Translations under genes and position numbers: made by a program
Part shown: in pieces, positions 1 to 4,560 of the stretch
Position numbering within the stretch: the stretch's first letter is position 1
Layout of the letters: every line of letters begins with the position of its first letter
The notes under the pieces: model-generated
What the model was told of the DNA's origin: nothing
The model's database searches: none
The model's input: the letters and a program-made list of their open reading frames with translations, nothing else
IMG/VR virus record: IMGVR_UViG_3300030106_004536
Coordinates: 1-26,590 of that record
Direction: 5' to 3' (one strand)
From: a virus
DNA length: 26,590 nucleotides

Positions 1-1
1 A

Positions 2-70
2 ACTACGGACGACCGAGAGAATCTGATCCCTCTGTTCACTGCCAAGCGCAAGGAACTGCGGGGTGAATAG
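2..70 (+). CDS. C-terminal fragment of an unidentified upstream protein
   Basis: An open frame enters from the left edge and stops at TAG 68-70. It encodes about 22 residues ending in the highly charged sequence KRKELRGE. Its stop overlaps the GTG start of the next small frame by one base (TAGTG), the close packing seen throughout this window, which supports it as the end of a real gene. Too little is visible to name a family. By position it belongs to the plus-strand replication/recombination block with SSB and RuvC. Confidence 0.45.
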   Translation, partial: TTDDRENLIPLFTAKRKELRGE

Positions 71-183
71 TGGAAACTACAATCGCAATCCTGTTCGTAG
101 CTTGGTTAATCTACGACGTTATCTGGTGGTCGATATGCGACTACTACCGAGACTTTAAACAATGGAGGTCACGTAATGGCTGA
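70..183 (+). CDS. Small single-pass membrane peptide (37 aa), hypothetical
   Basis: A GTG start at 70 overlaps the preceding TAG, and the frame runs to TGA 181-183, overlapping the SSB start by 8 bases. The peptide has a hydrophobic segment at about residues 4-20 (IAILFVAWLIYDVIWW) and then a charged, tyrosine-rich tail (CDYYRDFKQWRSRNG). This is the layout of a one-helix inner-membrane peptide. No strong Shine-Dalgarno sequence is present; a G-rich GCGGGG precedes the start, and translational coupling to the upstream gene is likely. I do not recognise a family. The main alternative is an intergenic leader with a chance open frame, but the overlap pattern and clear hydrophobic/charged split favour a gene. 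Confidence 0.4.
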   Translation: METTIAILFVAWLIYDVIWWSICDYYRDFKQWRSRNG

Positions 184-592
184 TCTAAATATCATCGCGC
201 TGAGCGGGAACCTAACTCAGGATCCTGAACTTAAGCATACTTCCAACGGAACGCCACTGTGCAAGGGACGCATGGCAAACAACGGCTTCGGTCGGGATAA
301 GCCCGCTATGTTTATTGACGTTACCTGCTGGGGCAGGGACGCCGAGTACATGGCTAAGAACTGCAAGCGAGGGACAACAATCCAAGTCTCTGGTCGCCTG
401 GAGAGCAACAGCTACACCGACAAGAACGGGAACAATCGAACCTCGTTCTCGATCAACGTGAGGGACCTGTACGTAAAGAGGGCGCCTGCTACAGATAGTT
501 ATGAAGAGTTCGCAGACCTATCTCCGAGCACAACTAACAAGTCAGGATTCAGTGGCGTCGAAACCCTACCTGAAGATGGGATTCCATTCTGA
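176..592 (+). CDS. ssb: Single-stranded DNA-binding protein
   Basis: This 138-residue protein is a typical bacterial/phage SSB. The N-terminal OB fold spans about residues 3-102, with the family-like opening LNIIALSGNLTQDPELK and the core strands FIDVTCWGRDAEYMAKNCKRG and IQVSGRLESNSYTDKNG. A short, poorly ordered linker leads to the acidic tip EDGIPF at residues 133-138, which matches the DDDIPF-type tip that recruits partner proteins. It would coat single-stranded DNA during phage replication and recombination. A GGAGG ribosome site lies just upstream of ATG 176. Its stop overlaps the ruvC start by one base, so the two are probably co-translated and functionally linked. The length is shorter than E. 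coli SSB (178 aa) because the linker is short. Confidence 0.93.
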   Translation: MADLNIIALSGNLTQDPELKHTSNGTPLCKGRMANNGFGRDKPAMFIDVTCWGRDAEYMAKNCKRGTTIQVSGRLESNSYTDKNGNNRTSFSINVRDLYVKRAPATDSYEEFADLSPSTTNKSGFSGVETLPEDGIPF

Positions 593-1131
593 TGAACGTA
601 CTAGGAATCGACCCCGGTTTCGCCTCGATGGGTTGGGCTATCATTTCCTTCGGGGATGATGGTCCAGCCTGTCAGAGTGCGGGACTCATCAAAACCAAGC
701 GTGACCCTATACAGTCCAAGCATGACGACAACCTGTACCGAATCCAGAAGATTGCTCAGAGCCTGGAGAGAATCGAAGGTTTGTTCGCTCCGTCCTTCGT
801 GGCATGCGAGGCGATGTCGTGGACAAGGCACGCCAACGCTGACCGGGCTGTTGCTATGGCATGGGGGGCAATCGGAACCGCTTTGCTCGAAGTACCCATT
901 ATCCAGATTTCACCAGTCGATGTAAAGGACAGGCTCTGTGGGATGAAGACGGCATCAAAAGCCCTGGTCGAAGAGAGGGTCATTGACCGCATAAAAGGAG
1001 CGGGTGGCTGGCTGGATAGAGTAGCGAAGACCCAACGCAATCACGTTGCTGATGCTATGGCTGTGGCTCTGGCGTGCAGTGAGCACACCTCATTCAAGAT
1101 GGCTCGGAGGATGCTGAGAGATGAGAGTTAG
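592..1131 (+). CDS. ruvC: RuvC-type Holliday junction resolvase
   Basis: A 179-residue RNase H-fold nuclease. The opening motif GIDPG places the first metal-binding aspartate at D7, the second acidic residue is E73 in ACEAMSW, and the C-terminal motif HVADAMAVALA supplies H151 and D154. These match the RuvC catalytic layout. It would resolve four-way junctions or branched concatemers before packaging; in phages this often substitutes for a T7 gp3- or T4 gp49-like enzyme. The start codon overlaps the ssb stop (TGATG). The next small gene starts inside its 3' end, so the three form a coupled cassette. The length is normal for RuvC (about 160-190 aa) and no catalytic residue appears to be missing. 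Confidence 0.88.
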   Translation: MNVLGIDPGFASMGWAIISFGDDGPACQSAGLIKTKRDPIQSKHDDNLYRIQKIAQSLERIEGLFAPSFVACEAMSWTRHANADRAVAMAWGAIGTALLEVPIIQISPVDVKDRLCGMKTASKALVEERVIDRIKGAGGWLDRVAKTQRNHVADAMAVALACSEHTSFKMARRMLRDES

Positions 1132-1288
1132 CGAGTTTGTACACCGGGCATGTATTGCCTGCGGTAATATTTACTTCGGACCTATCAAGTGCAGTGAGTG
1201 CGGAGAGCCAGGTGAGCCGCTCATTTTCTTTGGGGGCAAAGAAGAGAGCCCTATGAACGACGACCATGAGCAAGCACCTAAACTTTAA
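1121..1288 (+). CDS. Small zinc-ribbon protein (55 aa)
   Basis: The frame starts at ATG 1121, inside the last 11 bases of ruvC, and ends at TAA 1286-1288. The protein contains two CxxC knuckles, CIAC at residues 11-14 and CSEC at 24-27, separated by nine residues. This is the spacing of a small zinc ribbon or rubredoxin-like treble clef. A CGGAGG ribosome site at 1105-1110 sits 10 bases before the ATG. The acidic C-terminus (GKEESPMNDDHEQ) overlaps the next gene by 23 bases. Zinc binding is inferred from the four cysteines; a nucleic-acid or protein adaptor role is possible but not shown. Confidence 0.7.
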   Translation: MRVSEFVHRACIACGNIYFGPIKCSECGEPGEPLIFFGGKEESPMNDDHEQAPKL

Positions 1289-1559
1289 TGATCCAGAGTA
1301 TGTCCCTTGCAGGACGTGCCGAGATCGAAAGCACATACAAACTGAACTAATAAGAACCTCAAGGAAACTAGAGAGACATGAGCAGCGACACGAAGAACAA
1401 ATCACGGACCTCAAAGAGACAATCAAGGCGCTCAGGAAAAACGCAAAACAGCGACGTGCAGAACTGGATAAACAAGAGGCTGAAATCATCTACCTACGAA
1501 AGCAAATCAGATCTCTCGTGTATAGCATTGAATCAGGTAGAGATGGACCTAGTGTTTGA
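1266..1559 (+). CDS. CxxC plus coiled-coil protein, hypothetical
   Basis: A 97-residue protein with one CxxC pair at C15/C18 (PCRTCRD), followed by a long, highly charged helical region at about residues 22-85. The Leu/Ile spacing there (LERHEQ, ITDLKETIKALRK, EIIYLRKQIRSL) suggests a parallel coiled coil. The single CxxC could dimerise to bind one zinc, or form a disulfide. It overlaps the zinc-ribbon gene at its start and the next small frame at its end, so it belongs to the same cassette as ssb and ruvC. No enzymatic motif is visible and I do not recognise the family. No strong ribosome site precedes the ATG, which suggests translational coupling. Confidence 0.65.
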   Translation: MSKHLNFNDPEYVPCRTCRDRKHIQTELIRTSRKLERHEQRHEEQITDLKETIKALRKNAKQRRAELDKQEAEIIYLRKQIRSLVYSIESGRDGPSV

Positions 1560-1668
1560 GGCAATTGAAAGCGCCATAAGGATTACTGAGAAGATGGAAG
1601 GGGACATCAAGGACTTTGCGTTGCCGATGTTCCGAGACCTGCGCCAGAGGTTTGCTCAAGCCCCATAA
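1543..1668 (+). CDS. 41-aa acidic helical peptide, hypothetical
   Basis: I choose ATG 1543, preceded closely by AGGTAGAG, rather than the longer in-frame start at 1378. The extra N-terminal part of the longer frame is Ser/Lys/Arg-rich and lies entirely over the coiled-coil gene in another frame, which looks like a shadow. The short product is mostly helical and acidic (MDLVFEAIESAIRITEKMEGD). It is the last gene of the plus-strand cassette and ends 6 bases before the hairpin at 1675. The function is unknown. Confidence 0.5.
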   Translation: MDLVFEAIESAIRITEKMEGDIKDFALPMFRDLRQRFAQAP

Positions 1669-1692
1669 AACAAAGGACCCCGTTCGGGGTCC
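1665..1692 (-). terminator. Rho-independent terminator for leftward late transcription
   Basis: GGACCCC (1675-1681) pairs perfectly with GGGGTCC (1686-1692) around the loop GTTC. Read on the minus strand, the hairpin is followed by TTTGTTTTAT, a T-rich tract. On the plus strand the hairpin is followed by CCTGTAGG, which has no T-run. It is therefore best oriented to stop transcripts of the minus-strand late operon after they pass under the AP2-like gene. The A-rich upstream side might give weak bidirectional function for the ssb-ruvC transcript. Confidence 0.7.
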
Positions 1693-1789
1693 CCTGTAGG
1701 AAAGGAAAGGTGGACAACCAAGAACCACCTATTCCCTTATACGCTGATCATTTATATTTATTCAAGTTCACAGAATCATAAGAGAAATC
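1693..1789 (+). promoter_or_regulatory. AT-rich leader of the AP2-like gene, possible weak promoter
   Basis: This non-coding stretch separates the hairpin from the lone plus-strand gene at 1790. It becomes AT-rich from about 1735 (CTTATACG, ATTTATATTTATTC). I see a TGGACA hexamer at about 1711, but its distance to TTATAC is about 20 bp, too long for a good sigma-70 promoter. The ribosome site is weak (AAGAGAAATC before ATG). A promoter is expected here because the gene is isolated, but the sequence does not define one clearly. Confidence 0.25.
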
Positions 1790-2035
1790 ATGCCTCACAA
1801 CCCAGGAAATATGCCCTACCAGCCACCGCAACTGCGCCAGTGGAACAAGGTGGGAGCACATCGAGCCGTTGAACGCTGCATCACACCCACGGAAAGGGGG
1901 AGGTTCAAAGTTCAGATATGGGACGGGGAGAGGCGTAGGTACATCGGCATTTACGACGACATCGAAGAAGCCAGAGAAGAGCGGGACAAGTTCGAGGCAC
2001 AGATGCGCCCTGTAGATGGACGCAGCCGCAAGTAG
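1790..2035 (+). CDS. AP2-like small DNA-binding protein
   Basis: An 81-residue basic protein. Residues about 35-70 (GRFKVQIWDGERRRYIGIYD, then IEEAREERDKFE) follow the AP2/ERF pattern of three short strands packed against one amphipathic helix. AP2 domains are common in phage proteins, usually attached to HNH homing endonucleases; here no HNH motif (paired His/Asn) is present and the domain stands almost alone. The N-terminus is Pro/Gln-rich and probably disordered. It would act as a sequence-specific DNA binder, perhaps a regulator. Its stop lies 2 bp from the stop of the converging late operon, so late transcripts run antisense across the whole gene before reaching the terminator at 1675-1692. 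Confidence 0.6.
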   Translation: MPHNPGNMPYQPPQLRQWNKVGAHRAVERCITPTERGRFKVQIWDGERRRYIGIYDDIEEAREERDKFEAQMRPVDGRSRK

Positions 2036-2037
2036 GG

Positions 2038-2415
2038 CTACTGGTTTCTTCTGGCTTCCAGAGCAGCGTAGTGCTGACGCATTTCACTGAGACCTGTGCT
2101 CACTGCTGCGCCCACCCTCTCGATCTTCTCGTTCACATCGTGGAGGCCCTGGACAGTGTTGTCGAGGTTGCTTGTCACCCCTTGGAGCAGGGTGTCACGT
2201 TCCTGATTGTAGCGCTCGACCACGCCATCATACCGAATGCGGATGTCTTCTTCTTTCTTGTCGCAGCGGTCCTGCATCTCTCGGAGTTGCTCCTGAAACG
2301 AGGTGATCAACTGCTCTCGCTTCTGAGTTTCCTTGATATACAGCCATGCCACGAAGGCAGCAGAGATGCCCAAGGGTCCGTACGATTCAATGATGCTGAC
2401 CCATGTGGGGTCCAT
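2038..2415 (-). CDS. N-anchored membrane protein with coiled coil (BhlA-like holin or i-spanin candidate)
   Basis: A 125-residue protein at the 3' end of the late operon. One hydrophobic segment lies at about residues 9-27 (ESYGPLGISAAFVAWLYI), followed by basic residues (KETQKR) and a long charged helix to the C-terminus (QEQLREMQDRCDKKEED, NLDNTVQGLHDVNEKIERV). This resembles BhlA/UviB-type holin-like proteins, and also inner-membrane spanins (one TM, then a periplasmic coiled coil). No paired outer-membrane lipoprotein is seen. The ATG overlaps the preceding stop (TGATG), so it is translationally coupled. A lysis role is inferred from topology and from its position in the same segment as the endolysin and holin candidates. 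Confidence 0.6.
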   Translation of the reverse strand: MDPTWVSIIESYGPLGISAAFVAWLYIKETQKREQLITSFQEQLREMQDRCDKKEEDIRIRYDGVVERYNQERDTLLQGVTSNLDNTVQGLHDVNEKIERVGAAVSTGLSEMRQHYAALEARRNQ

Positions 2416-2570
2416 CAGTATCCCCCGACTCTCCTTTGAGCGACTTTCTTTGCCTTATCAGCAGTACGCATAGCAATAGCAACTGCCTGTTTTTGTGGTT
2501 TTCCTGCCTTCACCTCGGTTGAGATGTTCTTCTTGATGGTCTTCTTAGAGTAACCCTTTTTCAAAGGCAT
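2415..2570 (-). CDS. Small basic KAGKPQKQA-type phage protein (51 aa)
   Basis: A short frame from ATG 2570 to TGA 2415, overlapping both neighbours by one to a few bases (ATGA at 2570 and TGATG at 2415), which strongly supports it as a real gene. The product is a Lys/Arg-rich small protein beginning [16 protein letters not shown]. Its core [14 protein letters not shown] occurs in many short phage hypothetical proteins that I recall from dsDNA phages, with no known function. The core resembles the basic tails of the LysM protein (25757-26380) and of the 96-aa protein (25464-25754). A nucleic-acid-binding or virion-packaged role is possible but only inferred. Confidence 0.75.
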   Translation of the reverse strand: MPLKKGYSKKTIKKNISTEVKAGKPQKQAVAIAMRTADKAKKVAQRRVGGY

Positions 2571-2935
2571 CAGGATGTCCCCTTGGCTAAACCATGACGG
2601 CTGTACTGCCTGCCGGCCCTGGTGGCCGCTCTCTTAACGGCCGAAGCCCTGGCTAACTTTCGTCTACCCTTCTCTGTAGACTTGAGGCGCTCACGCTTCT
2701 CCTTGGGCAGGTACACGCTCTTGCCCTTCTTCCCAGCGTAGCCCCAGTCCTGCTTGCTCCACTTACTGAGCGAGGTCTTGCCTTTGGCACCGCTGTAGCC
2801 GCCACCACGCTTCTTGTAGATCTTAGTGGCAAGTTGCATGGCTCGGGCGGAATGCTTGCCACCCATTCGAGCCTTGGCTACCCGCTTCGCTTCTTCCCAG
2901 AGTTTAGGCTTGGTCTTTGTTGCAGTCTTAGCCAC
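2570..2935 (-). CDS. DUF5872-like basic protein
   Basis: A 121-residue, very basic protein. It opens after the GTG start with [20 protein letters not shown], followed by [21 protein letters not shown] and [20 protein letters not shown]. The Trp-Glu opening, the ARxxQLAxxxYK segment and the SLxKWxxQDWG motif match my memory of the DUF5872 family, found in bacteria, phages and large eukaryotic viruses. No enzymatic residues are known for the family. The start overlaps the preceding gene by 8 bases and the end overlaps the next ATG. It sits directly beside a DUF6321-like gene; I recall these two domains occurring together or fused in other genomes. A nucleic-acid-related role is plausible from charge alone. 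Confidence 0.65.
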   Translation of the reverse strand: MAKTATKTKPKLWEEAKRVAKARMGGKHSARAMQLATKIYKKRGGGYSGAKGKTSLSKWSKQDWGYAGKKGKSVYLPKEKRERLKSTEKGRRKLARASAVKRAATRAGRQYSRHGLAKGTS

Positions 2936-3269
2936 GCTTCACCCGCTTCTCGGCTATGCTCTTAGCCCTCTTCAATAGGTTGCGACCCTTCTCTGCAATA
3001 CGACGAGCAGCAGCCTGCGTAGTCGGTACAGGCTCTCCCCATGCGTTTGCCTGGAGGGCGTGCCGGGTGGGTCTACCCTTGTCGTCCTTCAGGGGCTTGG
3101 CTTTGCCGCCATAGTGACGGACTGCCCAGCTTCCCTTGCGGCGCATCTTCTCAGGTGTATCAGCGGCACCCTTGACCCCAGGCTTGAGGTTGGCACCCTC
3201 GGTGCGCTTGAAGTGAGCCCTACCCGCAGCGGTCAACCCGCCCTTGGGATTCTTGTGCTCCTTCTTCAT
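2928..3269 (-). CDS. DUF6321-like basic protein
   Basis: A 113-residue basic protein with the motif series NPKGGLTAAGRAHFKRTEG, LKPGVKG, ADTPEKMRRKGSW, GRPTRHALQANAWGEPVP and a Lys/Arg-rich C-terminal helix. These match my recollection of DUF6321, a short family in bacteria, phages and giant-virus genomes with no proven function. The start overlaps the stop of the small membrane gene (ATGA), and the end overlaps the DUF5872-like gene. The adjacency of the two DUFs suggests a joint role. This is family recognition from memory, not a database search. Confidence 0.65.
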   Translation of the reverse strand: MKKEHKNPKGGLTAAGRAHFKRTEGANLKPGVKGAADTPEKMRRKGSWAVRHYGGKAKPLKDDKGRPTRHALQANAWGEPVPTTQAAARRIAEKGRNLLKRAKSIAEKRVKRG

Positions 3270-3451
3270 GACTCACCACCTCCACTTGAGTCCTGCCGTT
3301 GCTTGCCAGTTTGGGTCTTGTCCCCACTCACCTGTTGCCAATAACCCCGCCGTAAGATCGAGTTTCTTATCAAGTCGGTGACGCAGATCAGCAGAAGCAC
3401 TCCACCTATCAGTGTTCCCGCCGAGAGAAAGATCAAGCCCCCCGGATTCAT
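3266..3451 (-). CDS. Small single-pass membrane protein (61 aa), hypothetical
   Basis: A hydrophobic segment spans about residues 4-27 (GLIFLSAGTLIGGVLLLICV), followed by a positively charged stretch (RNSILRRGYW) and a polar, Ser/Gly/Gln-rich tail. It is a one-helix inner-membrane protein with its C-terminus probably cytoplasmic by the positive-inside rule. It lies between the holin candidate and the DUF6321-like gene and overlaps the latter by 4 bases. It could be an accessory lysis or antiholin protein, but nothing in the sequence proves it. Confidence 0.55.
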   Translation of the reverse strand: MNPGGLIFLSAGTLIGGVLLLICVTDLIRNSILRRGYWQQVSGDKTQTGKQRQDSSGGGES

Positions 3452-3463
3452 CGTCAGCTAGAA

Positions 3464-3703
3464 CTAGGCTTCTGGCTGATCGGATGAGGGGGCCGGGGAG
3501 TTTCCCGATGCAGCCTCAACCGCAGCACGCTTCTGCTTAGCCACGTCTTCGAGGGAGATGCCCATGACACCGGCCACAGCACCCAAGGAAGAAGCGATGA
3601 TCGCCTCGGTAGGCAGGCTGGGGAAGAAGTGCTTAGCCAGGATAGGCAGCACAGCAGCCAGGATCGACAGCCACAGTTTGCGGCTCTTCATCTTATCAGA
3701 CAT
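3464..3703 (-). CDS. Putative holin, two hydrophobic segments
   Basis: I choose ATG 3703 (79 aa) over the in-frame GTG at 3715 because GGAG lies 6 bases before the ATG. The protein starts MSDKMKSRK, then has a first hydrophobic stretch (LWLSILAAVLPILAKHFF, residues about 10-27) and a second (AIIASSLGAVAGVMGI, about 34-49), with a charged Ala/Ser/Pro-rich tail. Small size, two membrane spans, a charged N-terminus and a polar C-terminus fit a class II-type phage holin, which would form membrane lesions that let the endolysin reach the wall. The upstream gene's TAA is one base away. The M15 endolysin lies about 2 kb upstream in the same operon. Confidence 0.65.
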   Translation of the reverse strand: MSDKMKSRKLWLSILAAVLPILAKHFFPSLPTEAIIASSLGAVAGVMGISLEDVAKQKRAAVEAASGNSPAPSSDQPEA

Positions 3704-3704
3704 C

Positions 3705-4040
3705 TTATTCTCCACTCAGAACTGCGACGAGTTCTGCTTTACGCATATCAGAGTAGCCCTCGATCCCACGCTCACGGCACAGGTCACGGAGTTCACGCAC
3801 CAGCATCGAGGCGTAGTCTACTTCCTCTTCTTCGGCACCTTCGATCGTCAAGCCTGCCTCTGCCGCAGCAGCAGCGGGACTGTCGGCACTAATCACCCAG
3901 CCCTGAGCGCCGATCTGACGCAGAAAGAAGTTGAAAGACTCACCCTCGACCACGTTGTGGGTGCCAGCGTCAGCACAGACGGTAGCTTTGCCGCCCAGCT
4001 TCCACATGTATTCCTTCTTAATAACTCCGTAGATCTTCAT
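3705..4040 (-). CDS. SAP/Rho-N-like domain protein, putative virion-associated
   Basis: A 111-residue protein in two parts. Residues 1-55 form a small beta-rich region (MKIYGVIKKEYMWKLGGKAT, then QIGAQGWVIS). An Ala/Glu linker (AAAAAEAGLTIEGAEEEE) leads to residues about 79-108, LVRELRDLCRERGIEGYSDM followed by RKAELVAVL. This last helix-turn-helix pattern matches SAP and Rho N-terminal (HeH/LEM-like) domains, which bind nucleic acid. SAP-like tails are common on small phage head-region proteins. The gene lies between structural and lysis genes of the late operon. The exact role is unknown. Confidence 0.55.
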   Translation of the reverse strand: MKIYGVIKKEYMWKLGGKATVCADAGTHNVVEGESFNFFLRQIGAQGWVISADSPAAAAAEAGLTIEGAEEEEVDYASMLVRELRDLCRERGIEGYSDMRKAELVAVLSGE

Positions 4041-4048
4041 GGCTTCTC

Positions 4049-4348
4049 CTACTTAAACCAGACAACGCTGTAAGTGCCGGTATTAGCAGCAGCAAAGACG
4101 TGAATCTCTGCGTCATCTGCTACCGGGAACTCAAGGGACGCACCGGGCTCAACAAGGATGCCCTTAGCTGTACCAGAGCCAACACTGCCGACCCGGATAT
4201 TGATCGGACCCAGGTTGCTGATGATGCAATACTTCCCCTGCACCGTAACCTGCTCGAACGTATTGTTCGGGGTGGTATCGTCGTTGATCGTTACTGTGTC
4301 GCCACCCCAAACAAAGTTATTGCGGATGACTCGGCTGTTAATATCCAT
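4049..4348 (-). CDS. Small beta-rich virion-like protein (99 aa)
   Basis: The sequence is almost entirely alternating hydrophobic/polar strands (TVTINDD, EQVTVQGKYCIISNLGPINI, GILVEPGASLEF, YSVVWFK) with few charged helical segments. This fits a compact beta-sandwich of the kind found in phage decoration, head-fibre or tail accessory proteins. It follows the adhesin and a 69-aa protein in the operon and ends 8 bases before the SAP-like gene. No specific family is recognised. Confidence 0.5.
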   Translation of the reverse strand: MDINSRVIRNNFVWGGDTVTINDDTTPNNTFEQVTVQGKYCIISNLGPINIRVGSVGSGTAKGILVEPGASLEFPVADDAEIHVFAAANTGTYSVVWFK

Positions 4349-4350
4349 CT

Positions 4351-4560
4351 TTACGGTTCCTCATTCCATTCAGGCTTTGCTACTTCCTCAAGTGCTTCAG
4401 CATGTGTTAACTGTGTACACCCAGTCGGAACCGGGTCTAGTTGCGTTAGTCTCTTGGTGATACCTTTGTCATCAGATGACAACCGGACCCAAGGCGTTTC
4501 TGTGATAGCCTCTACAGCATCCTTCGGCCCAAGGTAATAGTAATGAGGCGGGTAACTCAT
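4351..4560 (-). CDS. Hypothetical protein (69 aa)
   Basis: The start ATG overlaps the stop of the LamG gene by 4 bases (ATGA), supporting real translation. The protein opens with a Tyr-rich segment (SYPPHYYYLGPKDAVEAI) and ends in an acidic stretch (EALEEVAKPEWNEEP). No membrane segment, metal site or known motif is visible. It may be a small chaperone or cap for the adjacent LamG protein, by position only. Confidence 0.55.
   Translation of the reverse strand: MSYPPHYYYLGPKDAVEAITETPWVRLSSDDKGITKRLTQLDPVPTGCTQLTHAEALEEVAKPEWNEEP

Noticed and set aside
1378-1542. Longer N-terminal extension of the 41-aa gene
   Set aside because: It overlaps the coiled-coil gene almost fully and encodes Ser/Lys/Arg low-complexity sequence. 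ATG 1543 has a better ribosome site.
2031-2060. Bidirectional terminator at the AP2/late operon convergence
   Set aside because: Only weak short stems (AGTAG/CTACT with a 2-base loop) and no T-run are seen.
3558-4073. 171-codon plus-strand frame across the holin and SAP-like genes
   Set aside because: Antisense to two coupled genes, no recognisable domains, irregular composition. Treated as a chance frame.
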